A stretch of DNA of 64,000 nucleotides from FEN-1191 sp964528845 (GCA_964528845.1 CAZGVE010000016.1:9468-73467); one strand, 5' to 3'. Shown: positions 1 through 8,950, counted from the first letter of the stretch. A program made the numbers and translations. Notes: a model not told the origin generated them from the letters alone.

Positions 1-2213
1 GAGCCGTTGACGGTTCCCGAGCCGCCGAAGCTGCCCCCCTGGTTGTAGATCGTGGGCATCGAGAGCGTGCCGTAGACCTTGGTGAGACCGGCCGTCTGGG
101 TGTAGGTGCCCGCGCCGGAAAAGCTCGCGCCCGCATCGATCGTCACTGTCCCTGAATTGGTGAAGGTGCCGTCGCTGACCACTTGACCCGCTGCCAGGAC
201 GTGGACGGCGCCGCCGGCGTTGTTGAACGTGGCACCCGCCGCGTTGGTGAACAGGCCGGATTGCACGGTGAGTGTCGCCGGTGCGTACACCGTCCAGGTG
301 CCCTGGTTCGTGATTGAGGGCGTGAGGTTCGGATTCGTGACGGCGACGCCGACATCGCCACTGAACTGGGAGACCATGCCCTGGTTGACGAATGACCCGC
401 TGCCGTCCACGGACACCTGTGGAGTCGATTGCACGGTCATGACCATATTGCCATTCGCGGCATTGGTGAACGCCCCCCCGTGCACGAGGATGGAACCGGC
501 CCCAGTGAGCTGCAGGTACCCATTGTTCACGAGCTGCGCGCTGTCGTTGACCGCGAGCTGCGCGGGGTTCGATGACCCGGCAGAGCCGATGCTGAGCGTG
601 CCGTTGTTGGTGAGGCTGCCCGTGCCGGACAGGCCGGCGGAGCCGTAGATATTGAATGCGCCGGTAATGTCGACGGTGAGTGCGCCAGCGATGACACTCG
701 GCTGCACGCTGCTCAATACATCGAGTTCCGTGCTGGTGGTATACGAGCTGCCGGCATCGAGCAGCAGTGTGCGGACGGAAAGGATCCCTCCGACGCTGAG
801 CGAGCCACCACCGATCTCGAGCTCGCCGCCGACGAGATCGTTGTTCACCGCGAGTTGGCCGCCGACGAGCTGATAGATGCCGAGATCCCCCAGCTGCATC
901 CTGCCGGCGGTGTTGGTACCCCCGCTTTGGACGAACAGAGCCGGCGCGGCCATCGGCGCACTCTGACCGATCAGTTCGAACGGTGCGCTCAGCGTGCCGC
1001 CATGCAGGTTGTAGGTACCGCTGGAGCCGCTGAAGAGGCCCAAGTCGAGCTCGGTATTGGCGCTGACCGAGCTTCCGGCGTACTGGTTGAGGGTGCCGGT
1101 GCCGTTGACGCCGACTTGCAGAAAGTCGGCGCTGATCATGCCGCCACTGAGATTGTAAATGCCGGTCCCGCCCGCGTTCTCGCCCAGGGCAAGCGTACCG
1201 GCGCTGTTGGTCCCCCCAGTCTGTACCCACAGTCCGGTGCCCTGATTACCGACGAGCTCGACCTGTGCGGCGACTGACTGTGAGCCACTCATCGCGAAGG
1301 CGCCGTTGCTGCCTACGCCTGAGCCCACCTCCAAGTTCGTGAGTCCGGAGATGTTGCCGTTGAATGAGGCACCGGCGGCGTCAATCTCCAGCAGGCTCGT
1401 GCCGGCGCCCCCCGCGACGTCGCCGTTCACGGTGAGCGTTCCGCCGACGAAGCTGAACTGTCCCTGCGAGCCGGCGTTCTGCGCCAGTCGCAGTGAACCA
1501 ACGGTGTGGGTCCCACCGCTCTGAAAAACGTAGCCGTTGCCGGACTGGGCCAGCACCTCCTGGCCGGCGTTCAGGGTGCCACCGCTCAGATAGTAGTTTC
1601 CAAAGATGCCCGCGCCGGAGCCGAGGATGAGCGAGCCGGTGACGCTGACGCTGGAGGGTGCGTTGGATTGATCCTGAGACATTGTTGCATAGCCGCTCGC
1701 GCCAACGGTGAGCGTACCGGCCGAGAGACTGCCGCCGTGGACCTGAATGTTGCCGTTGGAGCCGGCATTCGCGCCGACGACCAGGGTGGTCGCCGAGTGC
1801 GCGCCGGCGGTCATATAGAGGTAGCCGCTGCCATTGAGACCGACCGTCTCGGTCCCTGTGACTGAAATCGGCACGCCCGCGTCCAGGCCCATCGTTCCCT
1901 GCAACACGTCGTCGATAACGAGGTTGTGGAGCGTGGCCGGTGCGCCGAGTGAGCTGATCCCCAGGTTGAGGCTGGCGACGCCGCTCACGAGATACACATC
2001 GGAGCCGGCGGTGGGCGGCCCGTACCCGGAGATGGGGGCTGCGGTGGATCCGCTGTTATTCCAGCAGGGACTGAGAAACGAGTCGTAGTCCGCCGTCGCG
2101 GTGATGTAGCAACCGGACCCGACCGCCCAGTAGTAGGTGCTTTGCGCGTGTGCGGGTGTCATCGCCGCGAGTGCGGCGATCGTCGCGATCAGCGACCATC
2201 GAATTGAGCGCAT
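1..2213 (-). CDS. Large secreted beta-helix/passenger-type repeat protein, N-terminal part (runs off left edge)
   Basis: Reading the complement from an ATG at 2213-2211, the frame stays open for 737 codons to base 1, so the C-terminus is outside the window. A Sec signal peptide is clear (basic start, hydrophobic core, cleavage near AHA-QS at about residue 25). The rest is Gly/Ser/Thr/Asn-rich and keeps returning to a short unit resembling GGT-x-x-AG-x-L-x-LG followed by a Gly-rich turn, for example QSGGTHTVGSLRLAQNAGS and QTGGTNSAGTLALGENAGG. Later units change to LTNNGTLSIG and FTNAAGATFNNAGG. This is the pattern of right-handed beta-helix passengers in autotransporters, filamentous adhesins and large PEP-CTERM surface proteins; which of these it is depends on the missing C-terminus. 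Ribosome site AAGGA lies just upstream of the ATG. Function in adhesion or surface display is inference. Confidence 0.8.
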   Translation of the reverse strand, partial: MRSIRWSLIATIAALAAMTPAHAQSTYYWAVGSGCYITATADYDSFLSPCWNNSGSTAAPISGYGPPTAGSDVYLVSGVASLNLGISSLGAPATLHNLVIDDVLQGTMGLDAGVPISVTGTETVGLNGSGYLYMTAGAHSATTLVVGANAGSNGNIQVHGGSLSAGTLTVGASGYATMSQDQSNAPSSVSVTGSLILGSGAGIFGNYYLSGGTLNAGQEVLAQSGNGYVFQSGGTHTVGSLRLAQNAGSQGQFSFVGGTLTVNGDVAGGAGTSLLEIDAAGASFNGNISGLTNLEVGSGVGSNGAFAMSGSQSVAAQVELVGNQGTGLWVQTGGTNSAGTLALGENAGGTGIYNLSGGMISADFLQVGVNGTGTLNQYAGSSVSANTELDLGLFSGSSGTYNLHGGTLSAPFELIGQSAPMAAPALFVQSGGTNTAGRMQLGDLGIYQLVGGQLAVNNDLVGGELEIGGGSLSVGGILSVRTLLLDAGSSYTTSTELDVLSSVQPSVIAGALTVDITGAFNIYGSAGLSGTGSLTNNGTLSIGSAGSSNPAQLAVNDSAQLVNNGYLQLTGAGSILVHGGAFTNAANGNMVMTVQSTPQVSVDGSGSFVNQGMVSQFSGDVGVAVTNPNLTPSITNQGTWTVYAPATLTVQSGLFTNAAGATFNNAGGAVHVLAAGQVVSDGTFTNSGTVTIDAGASFSGAGTYTQTAGLTKVYGTLSMPTIYNQGGSFGGSGTVNG

Positions 2214-2376
2214 GTCCTTCCCCTGACAGTGCATGCTGCGGCCTGTCTTCGGTCAACATTGACATACGCAATGAATGCGCGCTAGCGCACCGAAAGATTA
2301 TGTAAAGCAATTCGCGGGGATTCGTTGCCGAAATAGCCGGAGAAGCGAATGCCGATGGGCACTGACGTCGCCGTGA

Positions 2377-3306
2377 TCATTCGCTCCGGGGGGCCAGCAG
2401 GATGATCTTGCCGGCGGCGCCGCCGCGCTCCACCAGCAGCTGCGCCGCTCCCGCCTCGCGCAGCGGCAGCCGGCGGCTGATCGGCAGCACGAACTTGTGG
2501 TCACGAATATCGTCCGCGAATTCCCGGACCTTCGACGCATCAGGACGGGCAAACACACGCGTGACGGTTACGGTCGGATGGCTCGCGGCCGCACCCTCGG
2601 GCAGTACGGACGCGAAGCCGAAGCTGCCGCCCTGCCTGACCCTGTGAAGCAGCTTGGCGGCGGTTGCACCGCCGACGGTATCGGCCACCGCATCGAGCGG
2701 CGGCAACCTTGCGAGTGCCGCGTCGTCATCGAGGGCGACTGATTCTGCTGCGCCGAGCTGCCGGACCTCCGCCAGCTGGCGGGCACGTACACCGGCGATC
2801 ACGTGTGCACCAAGCTTCTTCGCGCTATGCACGGCCGCGCGGCCGACGCTGCCGAGCGCTCCACTGACCAGGACGGTCTGCCCGGGCTGCACCTTCGCCG
2901 CGAGCTTCACCAGCTGCTCGCCGGTCAGCACCACCAGCGGAATCGCAGCCGCGTCGATCAGGTTCACTCCTTCGGGTACGTGCGTCAGCACTGCGCCCTC
3001 CACCAGCACGAGCTCGGCGTAGGTCGCGTCGGTGTACGCCATCACGCGATCGCCGGGCTGGAAGCTGCGCACGTCCCTGCCCACGGCGCGGACGATCCCG
3101 CTGACGTCCTTGCCGAGGATCGCTGGCAACTGGAGCGGAAAATCCTTCTGCCGTGCCCCTGAGCGCACCTTCCAGTCGATCGGGTTGACGCTCGCGGCCA
3201 CCGCCTCGACCAGCACCGTGCTGTCGCCGAGCACGGGGTCGGGGACGTCTTCCTCGTAGATCAGCTTCTCGGGGCCACCATATTCATAGAGGCGAACGGC
3301 TCTCAT
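2377..3306 (-). CDS. Zinc-free MDR family NADP-dependent oxidoreductase (quinone oxidoreductase-like)
   Basis: 309 residues, the usual size for the MDR quinone-reductase branch. The N-terminal GroES-like domain starts MRAVRLYEYGGPE and carries the family block SVNPIDWKVRSG. The Rossmann half contains QTVLVSGALGSVGRAAVHSAKKLG, whose glycine motif binds NADP(H). The cysteine and histidine ligands of zinc-dependent alcohol dehydrogenases are absent, so a reductase acting on quinones or alpha,beta-unsaturated carbonyls is more likely than an alcohol dehydrogenase. It lies 9 bases downstream of the RidA-family gene on the same strand and is probably co-transcribed. The physiological substrate cannot be read from the sequence. 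Confidence 0.85.
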   Translation of the reverse strand: MRAVRLYEYGGPEKLIYEEDVPDPVLGDSTVLVEAVAASVNPIDWKVRSGARQKDFPLQLPAILGKDVSGIVRAVGRDVRSFQPGDRVMAYTDATYAELVLVEGAVLTHVPEGVNLIDAAAIPLVVLTGEQLVKLAAKVQPGQTVLVSGALGSVGRAAVHSAKKLGAHVIAGVRARQLAEVRQLGAAESVALDDDAALARLPPLDAVADTVGGATAAKLLHRVRQGGSFGFASVLPEGAAASHPTVTVTRVFARPDASKVREFADDIRDHKFVLPISRRLPLREAGAAQLLVERGGAAGKIILLAPRSE

Positions 3307-3315
3307 GATTGCTCC

Positions 3316-3702
3316 TCATGCCCGCGCTGTGCGGGCGGTCACCTCTATCTCGATCTTCATGCGCGGATCCGCCAATCCGGCGCAGATCATCATCGCCGCC
3401 GGACGGACGTCACCGAAGTACTGGCGCAGCACCGGCCAGCATCGCTCAAAATCCGTTCCGTCTGGCAGCACATAGGTCACGCGGACCACATCCTTCAGGC
3501 TCGACTCCGCCTGCCGGAGGGCCGACTCGATATTCTTGAGGCACTGATCTGCCTGCTCGGCCACGTCGCTCGAAATCGACATCGTTGCGTAGTCAAAGCC
3601 GGTGGTTCCCGATACGAATATCCATTCGCCATCCACGACGGCACGGGAATACCCGATCTGCTCCTCGAACTTCGAGCCGGAACTGATCAGTCTTCTGCCC
3701 AT
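3316..3702 (-). CDS. RidA/YjgF/YER057c/UK114 family protein
   Basis: 128 residues, the typical RidA length. The fold is recognisable from GEWIFVSGTTGFD near residues 26-38, the central QADQCLKNIESAL helix, VVRVTYVLPD, and the C-terminal end ADPRMKIEIEVTA. Canonical RidA deaminates reactive 2-aminoacrylate and related enamines using an Arg in the C-terminal strand; the Arg of DPRMKIEIE sits there, although the surrounding sequence is not the strict RidA signature, so this may belong to a Rid2-7 subgroup. Start ATG at 3702 is preceded by GGAGA. It precedes the MDR oxidoreductase gene by 9 bases, which suggests a two-gene operon. Confidence 0.85.
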   Translation of the reverse strand: MGRRLISSGSKFEEQIGYSRAVVDGEWIFVSGTTGFDYATMSISSDVAEQADQCLKNIESALRQAESSLKDVVRVTYVLPDGTDFERCWPVLRQYFGDVRPAAMMICAGLADPRMKIEIEVTARTARA

Positions 3703-3868
3703 ATGGTCTCCACAGACTTGAGTCTCAGGCCGGTTACATTACCGTGAGTGGCTTCCCGCGACCAGCGGTACCACCAGACGCAGCTGGCCCGTCCCGTAGC
3801 ATTCGCGGATAATCATCGACACACCGGTTGACACATCGGAAACACGGGAACGTCGGGGGTAGCCGCAA

Positions 3869-4633
3869 ATGAATTCCAGAAGCTTGAATCTGCAGGGTCT
3901 GGCGATGGCGATGGTCTGGTGCGTCGCATTCGCGGCGCCAACCGCGCACGCCGAGAAGATCGTCGTCTATGGCGCCAGCGGTGAGATTGGCGGGGTCATC
4001 GTCAGCGAAGCGTTGAGCCGCGGCGACACCGTGATCGGCGTGTCCCGAGATCCCTCCAAGCTCAAGGTCAAGGACAAGAACTTCAGCGCGGTCGCGGGCG
4101 ATGTGACCGACCTGGCGTCCTTCAAGTCCGTCACGCAAGGCGCCGATGCGGTGATCATCTCCGTGTCCGGCAGCGGCAAGGACAATCTGCCGGAGAACAG
4201 CGTGATTGCGCAGGCCGCGCAGATCGCCACCCATGCCTTCGCCGGCGTCGCACAGAGCCCGTACGTGATCCAGATTGGCGGCGCGACGACCATGTATGAG
4301 ACCAAGGATGCGATGCTGGCCCATCTGCCGTTCCCGGCGCAGCCCGGCAGCGCGGCCTATGGCATGTTCTTCGGGCACCTGGTCGCGCTGCAGACCTACC
4401 GCGCCAGCAACATCCGCTGGACCGTGCTGACACCCCCCATGTCCATCGACGGCTGGTCCCGGGATGGCAAGCTGGTCCTCAAGCGCACGGGCAAGTACCG
4501 CACCTCCACTTCCAGCCTGGTCAAGGATGCAAGTGGCAAGAACGCCGTGAACATCGCGGACCTTGCCGTGGCAGCAGTGGACGAGGCCGAGCAGCATCGA
4601 TTCGTCCGCAAGCGGTTCACGATCGGCTATTGA
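3869..4633 (+). CDS. NAD(P)-binding (NmrA/atypical SDR-like) protein with an export signal
   Basis: 254 residues. After an N-terminal hydrophobic segment ending in AHA-EK (about residue 29), the protein begins like a Rossmann domain: KIVVYGASGEIGGVIVSEAL with the GxxGxxG nucleotide motif, then RGDTVIGVSRDP and GDVTDLASFKSVTQGADAVI, as in the NAD(P)H-binding family PF13460. The C-terminal part (RWTVLTPPMSIDG, VNIADLAVAAVDE) also matches atypical SDRs. The signal peptide is unusual because NAD(P) is not normally available in the periplasm; the mature protein may be an SDR fold used for another purpose, or the leader may act as an anchor. It is transcribed away from the RidA operon. Confidence 0.75.
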   Translation: MNSRSLNLQGLAMAMVWCVAFAAPTAHAEKIVVYGASGEIGGVIVSEALSRGDTVIGVSRDPSKLKVKDKNFSAVAGDVTDLASFKSVTQGADAVIISVSGSGKDNLPENSVIAQAAQIATHAFAGVAQSPYVIQIGGATTMYETKDAMLAHLPFPAQPGSAAYGMFFGHLVALQTYRASNIRWTVLTPPMSIDGWSRDGKLVLKRTGKYRTSTSSLVKDASGKNAVNIADLAVAAVDEAEQHRFVRKRFTIGY

Positions 4634-4758
4634 GCGCGACCGCATTGCCGCGTCGGCCCGGAGCCGACAAGTCGACGGGGTGATCCTGCTACGTCCCGCA
4701 CTCCCCTGTGTTCGGAAGCGAACTGATCTTCGAGAACCTTTGCCACTATAGTGAGCCT

Positions 4759-5307
4759 ATGTTAATTGCAGGCTCCAGATCCTTCCTGCAGCTGATTGCC
4801 ATAGCTGCAGTTGCGCTGCTGGGTACGGGATGCTCGACCATGAAGCATGAAACGCTCGCGACGGTGCCGGCCGTGGATATCCCGCGGTTCATGGGCGCCT
4901 GGTATGTCATTGCCCACATTCCGACGTTCATCGAGAAACAGGCGTACGACGGGATCGAGAGCTACGAGCTGCGGCCCGATGGAGCGATTGCAACGACGTT
5001 CACGTTCCACAAGGGCAGTCACGACGGTCCGTTGAAGACCTACAAGCCGGTCGGTTTCGTGCGTGACCCCGTGACGCACGCCACCTGGGGCATGCAGTTC
5101 GTCTGGCCGTTCAAATCGGAGTACCTGATTGCGTACCTCGATGCCGGATATACGCAGACCATCATTGCGCGCACAGCCAGGGACTATGTCTGGATCATGG
5201 CCCGCACCCCGGTGATCTCGCAGCTCGACTACGATCAGGATGTAGCCAGGGTTGCTGCGATGGGCTATGACACCCAAAAGCTCCGCAAGGTACCGCAGCA
5301 GCCCTAG
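4759..5307 (+). CDS. blc: Outer-membrane lipoprotein lipocalin (Blc-like)
   Basis: 182 residues from the ATG at 4759. I prefer this start to the ATG at 4708 because it places a normal lipoprotein leader at the N-terminus. A hydrophobic stretch ends in the lipobox LLGTGC, with the Cys to be lipidated near residue 25. The mature protein carries the lipocalin block 1 motif FMGAWYVIAH (family GxW), a central beta-barrel with KPVGFVRDP, and the closing ARDYVWIMARTP strand. E. coli Blc is 177 residues and binds lysophospholipids or fatty acids at the outer membrane during stress. The SOUL gene follows after 21 bases, so the two probably form an operon of envelope ligand-binding proteins. Confidence 0.9.
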   Translation: MLIAGSRSFLQLIAIAAVALLGTGCSTMKHETLATVPAVDIPRFMGAWYVIAHIPTFIEKQAYDGIESYELRPDGAIATTFTFHKGSHDGPLKTYKPVGFVRDPVTHATWGMQFVWPFKSEYLIAYLDAGYTQTIIARTARDYVWIMARTPVISQLDYDQDVARVAAMGYDTQKLRKVPQQP

Positions 5308-5328
5308 CGGCATGCAGCTGCCTCCCCG

Positions 5329-5946
5329 ATGCCGAGAGCCTTTCGCGCCGCCACCATCCTTGGCCTGCTGAGCCTGGCACCCATGGCTAGCCACGCCATC
5401 GAAGAACCCGCATACGGGATCACACGCCGAATCGGCGACGTGGAGGTGCGCCACTACGCCCCCTATGTCGTCGCGGAAGTGCGGGTTACCGGGTCCGCGA
5501 CCGCCGCGGGCAATCAGGCCTTCCGGATCCTTGCCGGCTATATTTTTGGTGGCAACAAGGGCCAGCAGAAGCTGCCGATGACGGCACCAGTGACCCAGAG
5601 CGTCGAGGGCACGAAGCTGCCGATGACCGCTCCGGTGACGCAGAACGCCGCCTCGGGAGACTACCTCGTGCAGTTCGTGCTGCCCCGCGGGCTGGCGCTG
5701 GCTGCTGCGCCAGAGCCGCTCGATCCGCGAGTCAGCTTGAGAGAAGTGGCAGCGCGTGATGTGGCCGTCATCCGCTACTCCGGATTCTGGTCGGATGCGA
5801 ACTATGACCGGCACCTCTCCCTGCTGCAGCAGGCGCTCCGCGCGGCCGGGCAGGCGTGGACCGGCGAGCCCGTCTATGCGCGCTACAACGCGCCGTTCGT
5901 CCCCTGGTTCCTGCGGCGCAACGAGATCTGGCTGCAGCTGATCTAG
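5329..5946 (+). CDS. SOUL family heme-binding protein, exported
   Basis: 205 residues with an N-terminal signal peptide (cleavage near SHA-IE, residue 24). Family features: the opening YGITRRIGDVEVRHYAPYVVAEV, FRILAGYIFGGN, two copies of the MTAPVTQ strand (about residues 86 and 102), DVAVIRYSGFWSD and the C-terminal ARYNAPFVPWFLRRNEIW. SOUL/HBP domains bind heme or hydrophobic ligands through a surface groove; the role in bacteria is poorly known. It is 21 bases downstream of the lipocalin gene. Its TAG stop and the stop of the convergent downstream gene share the palindrome CTAG at 5943-5946. Confidence 0.92.
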   Translation: MPRAFRAATILGLLSLAPMASHAIEEPAYGITRRIGDVEVRHYAPYVVAEVRVTGSATAAGNQAFRILAGYIFGGNKGQQKLPMTAPVTQSVEGTKLPMTAPVTQNAASGDYLVQFVLPRGLALAAAPEPLDPRVSLREVAARDVAVIRYSGFWSDANYDRHLSLLQQALRAAGQAWTGEPVYARYNAPFVPWFLRRNEIWLQLI

Positions 5947-6350
5947 ACGCTGTCGGTGAGCAGCACCAGATAGCCCTTGTCGGTCACGGTGTTCTCGATC
6001 ATCGGCCAGACTCGCTGATGATCGGCCGAAGCGATCCATCGCTGGCGCAATTCTTCGCTCTCGTAGGTCAGCTGGAACCGGTAGTTGAAGCCGCTGGCAG
6101 GGGCCGGGCCGCCTTGCACGACCCGGCGCAGTTTGAGCATTTTCAGATCGATATAGCCAGGGTGTCGTCGCGCCACGGGCTTGAAGTGCTTGTGAAACGC
6201 GTCGAGCATTTCCTGCTCGCGCTGCGGGTCCACGGCGAGATCGCAATACAGGACGATCGGACGGCTGTCGCCCGTGGCATCAAGGCTCGCGCCGAACGCA
6301 GGTGCGACCGCCGCAAACGGGACCAGCTTCAACCAGTATCTTCTGTTCAT
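5943..6350 (-). CDS. Exported dimeric alpha/beta-barrel (antibiotic biosynthesis monooxygenase-like) protein
   Basis: 135 residues. MNRRYWLKLVPFAAVAPAFGA is a signal peptide. The mature part has the ferredoxin-like pattern of the ABM/EthD superfamily: a strand PIVLYCDLAVDP, helix QREQEMLDAFHKHFKPVARRHPG, strand YIDLKMLKLRRV, strand NYRFQLTYESEELRQRWIAS and final HQRVWPMIENTV. Members are cofactor-free oxygenases or small binding proteins; no catalytic assignment is possible here. The start ATG overlaps the stop of the upstream cupin gene by 4 bases (6347-6350), so the two are translationally coupled. Confidence 0.7.
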   Translation of the reverse strand: MNRRYWLKLVPFAAVAPAFGASLDATGDSRPIVLYCDLAVDPQREQEMLDAFHKHFKPVARRHPGYIDLKMLKLRRVVQGGPAPASGFNYRFQLTYESEELRQRWIASADHQRVWPMIENTVTDKGYLVLLTDSV

Positions 6351-7219
6351 CGCTCGAGCCCCTCCTTGGCGGCCATGTCGCGGGCAATGCCGATCACCAT
6401 CAGCTCCAGTGCAGCGGCACCGCTGTTCGTAATGCTGAGGTTCTGCGCAACGTCCACCGGGATCGCGTCGCCGCTGTGGATCGCGGCGGTTTCAGCATCG
6501 ACCGTGACCTGCCCGTCACCGGCAATGACGTAGTAGGCCTCGCTCATGTTCCCCTCGTCGTGAGCGCCGACGCTGGTACCGGGAGGCAGGAGCAGATGAT
6601 CCACGTAGGACCAAGTCGTGGAGAACACGCTCGGATCGAGGACGCGCCGGTACTGGACCACGCCCCGACCGCCGTGCAGTTGCGCGACGGGCTGCAGCAG
6701 CGAGCGGTCCAGGCGCAGGGAAATGAACTGCGGAATCGGATCAATCGGCACCGCGACGCGCGGATCGCCGAGATCGAACGTGTCGTAGGTCTTCGTCAGG
6801 CCGACATTCACGTTGAGCCACTGCACGGGATGGTCCGAGGAGTTATAGATGCCGTGCGCGTGACCGGCACGATCGGGCGCGCCCGCCGGGCCGCGCAGCA
6901 CCGCGGTGCGGCCATCGATCGTGAACTCGGCCTCGCCATCCAGGATCACGAACATCTCTTCGCAGCGGTTGTGATAGTGCTCGCCGATGCCGCTGTGCGG
7001 CTGGATGACACCTCGATGCAGGAAGATCAGATTGGTACTGAGCGCATCGGCACCGAGGATCGGCCCGAAGTCCATGCTGCCAGCGCCATCGTGCACTGCC
7101 TGGAGATGCCGCCAATGCGAAGGGTCGCTATGGCCAATGCGCTGCCCTAAGGTCCGGGCGGTGGCCGGAACGGCAGCTGCTGCAACGATCAACAGGAGAC
7201 TCAGTGGCGCGCGGTGCAT
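6347..7219 (-). CDS. Exported bicupin protein
   Basis: 290 residues with an N-terminal signal peptide (cleavage near ATA-RT, about residue 21). The first cupin is clear: GIGEHYHNRCEEMFVILDGEAEF supplies the HxHx(n)E metal motif, followed by a second-motif region GHAHGIYNSSDHPVQ. The C-terminal half repeats the fold with EAYYVIAGDGQVTV and GDAIPVDVAQN but has fewer histidines, so probably only the N-terminal cupin binds metal. Such proteins include extracytoplasmic dioxygenases, isomerases and sugar-binding proteins. It is coupled by a 4-base overlap to the ABM-like gene and lies 27 bases upstream of it in operon order after the GH35 gene, which ends elsewhere on the same strand. Confidence 0.75.
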   Translation of the reverse strand: MHRAPLSLLLIVAAAAVPATARTLGQRIGHSDPSHWRHLQAVHDGAGSMDFGPILGADALSTNLIFLHRGVIQPHSGIGEHYHNRCEEMFVILDGEAEFTIDGRTAVLRGPAGAPDRAGHAHGIYNSSDHPVQWLNVNVGLTKTYDTFDLGDPRVAVPIDPIPQFISLRLDRSLLQPVAQLHGGRGVVQYRRVLDPSVFSTTWSYVDHLLLPPGTSVGAHDEGNMSEAYYVIAGDGQVTVDAETAAIHSGDAIPVDVAQNLSITNSGAAALELMVIGIARDMAAKEGLER

Positions 7220-7246
7220 GCTGGTGACGACCTCAAGGCGTGCAGA

Positions 7247-8950
7247 TCAAGGAGTGTAACGATAGAGCTTCACGTGCTGAGTCGTCGGGCCTTCGGGGCC
7301 AAAGCGTGCCCCGCTGCCCGATTGGTGCACCAGCGCCTGGTCCAGCAGCTTGTAGTTCAACATGATGTCATCGCCGTTCAACCGGCGCTCGGCCACCCAG
7401 CGCCCGTCCTGGAAATGACCGGCCTCATCGAGCGCCAGGCCGGCGATCGGCGGGCCCTCGTTGAGCGGTCTGAAGGTCACCTGCACGTCCGCCCCGGCGA
7501 CATAGAACTCATCAGGCCCCGAGGCCATCACGATCGCATAGCCGAGTTCGGTCTGGACCTTCTGGTCCCAGAAAGTGCGTCGCAGCTCGACGTGGATCGC
7601 ATAGCCGCCGAGCTCCAAATCCTGGGCCGGCTTGGTGGCATTGAGCCAGGCCGCATCGATGGTCCCGTCGGCCTGGTGCGCCAGAATCGCAGGCGCCAGT
7701 TGCCGCAGCGCCGCGTAGCCCTTGGCCAACGGAAGATTCTCCAGCTCCGCCGGTGGCGCCACGCCCATCACGGGAGGGAACATGATCAGCCGCACGGTGT
7801 TGTCGATGCCGAACACGGAGTAGCCGAGCGCCGAGTGCGCGCCGATGGCATAGAACACGTTGGCGACGCCGGAGGGGATGCCGAGGCCCTCCGGAATGAA
7901 CAGCGGATTGTCGGCGCGATGGAATCTCGCGACGATCTGGTCGAAGTTGGCGACCGAAATGTCCGGACAGTTCAGGTCGATCGACGGCGCGGCGATTCTC
8001 CACAGATCGAAGGTCGATGGCTCCGGCGCGCCCGATGGATACTCGCCCGGAGCGGCGTCACCTCGTGGTACCACCGAATTGGTGAACACCGGCAGCGGAT
8101 ACACCGCCTTGCCGTGCGCGGCGAGACGATTCAGGTAGCGCGCGTACTGCCAGGCCATGAACAGCTCATCGGCCGCCGGCGTCCTGCCGAAAACTTCCGG
8201 CCAGCTGCCCGAGGCCCTGGCGCCGGCGGCATTCCAGACGCGCACCGGCGCCGGCACGGGGTCGGCATTCCGGTGCGCCTCGAGCCAGGCCAGCAGTTCC
8301 GGTGGCACGGGCTGCGCGAAAGCCGCCTCGGCCAGCTCGCCACGGTCACGAGAATCACTGTTGATGCCGATCTCGTTTTCCAGCTGAATCATCAGCGCTG
8401 TGTGCTGCGCATCGGCGTCCTTGAGATGTTCCATGAACCTGCGGTAGGCACGGGCGTCCGCGTTCATCACCGCGTCGCTGAACGGACTGAGCATTTCGAT
8501 CGCTACGCCGCTGCCGACGCGCACCCGGGCAAAGCGCTTCGTATCGCTCTTCACCCAGGTCGGGGCGAATGTCGATACGCCATTCTTCCAGGCACCGAAC
8601 CACAGGAACACGACGCGTTGATTATTCCGGCGCGCACCGGCGAGCACGCCATCGACCAGCGAGAAATCGAATCTGCCCTCCTCCGGCTCGACCCAATCCC
8701 ACGCAATCGCCACCAGCACGGTATTGAGGTTCAGGCGCGCGAGCTTGGGCCACACCGTAGCGAGATAGGCCGGATCGCTCGCTGCCGTATTGTTGAGTTC
8801 TCCGGCCAGCATGAGCCACGGGCTGCCGTCGACGATGAGCTGCACGGCATGGCCACGAGCCTCCAGGTGCGGAATCGCCGATGGCCTGTCGAGCGCGCCA
8901 GCGGCCATGGACGCCAGCAGCGCAGCCGCCGCGAGAATGAAAAGTCTCAT
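7247..8950 (-). CDS. GH35-type beta-galactosidase with C-terminal DUF5597 domain, secreted
   Basis: 567 residues from ATG 8950-8948, with a signal peptide at residues 1-18. The TIM barrel begins at PWLMLAGELNN, the usual GH35 opening. The candidate acid/base Glu lies in MIQLENEIG and the candidate nucleophile Glu in NPLFIPEGLG. The last about 150 residues (from LELGGYAIHVELRRTFWDQ) match the DUF5597 beta-sandwich that follows GH35 in Xanthomonas and Caulobacter enzymes that remove terminal beta-galactose from plant polysaccharides. A longer open frame extends upstream to 10420 but is antisense to the fucosidase gene and is not translated in my view. The gene is divergent from the GH29 gene with a 69-base spacer, suggesting shared regulation. 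Confidence 0.85.
   Translation of the reverse strand: MRLFILAAAALLASMAAGALDRPSAIPHLEARGHAVQLIVDGSPWLMLAGELNNTAASDPAYLATVWPKLARLNLNTVLVAIAWDWVEPEEGRFDFSLVDGVLAGARRNNQRVVFLWFGAWKNGVSTFAPTWVKSDTKRFARVRVGSGVAIEMLSPFSDAVMNADARAYRRFMEHLKDADAQHTALMIQLENEIGINSDSRDRGELAEAAFAQPVPPELLAWLEAHRNADPVPAPVRVWNAAGARASGSWPEVFGRTPAADELFMAWQYARYLNRLAAHGKAVYPLPVFTNSVVPRGDAAPGEYPSGAPEPSTFDLWRIAAPSIDLNCPDISVANFDQIVARFHRADNPLFIPEGLGIPSGVANVFYAIGAHSALGYSVFGIDNTVRLIMFPPVMGVAPPAELENLPLAKGYAALRQLAPAILAHQADGTIDAAWLNATKPAQDLELGGYAIHVELRRTFWDQKVQTELGYAIVMASGPDEFYVAGADVQVTFRPLNEGPPIAGLALDEAGHFQDGRWVAERRLNGDDIMLNYKLLDQALVHQSGSGARFGPEGPTTQHVKLYRYTP

Noticed and set aside
1..2213. Several short plus-strand open frames across this interval.
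   Set aside because: They are reverse-strand shadows of the continuous minus-strand repeat protein with signal peptide.
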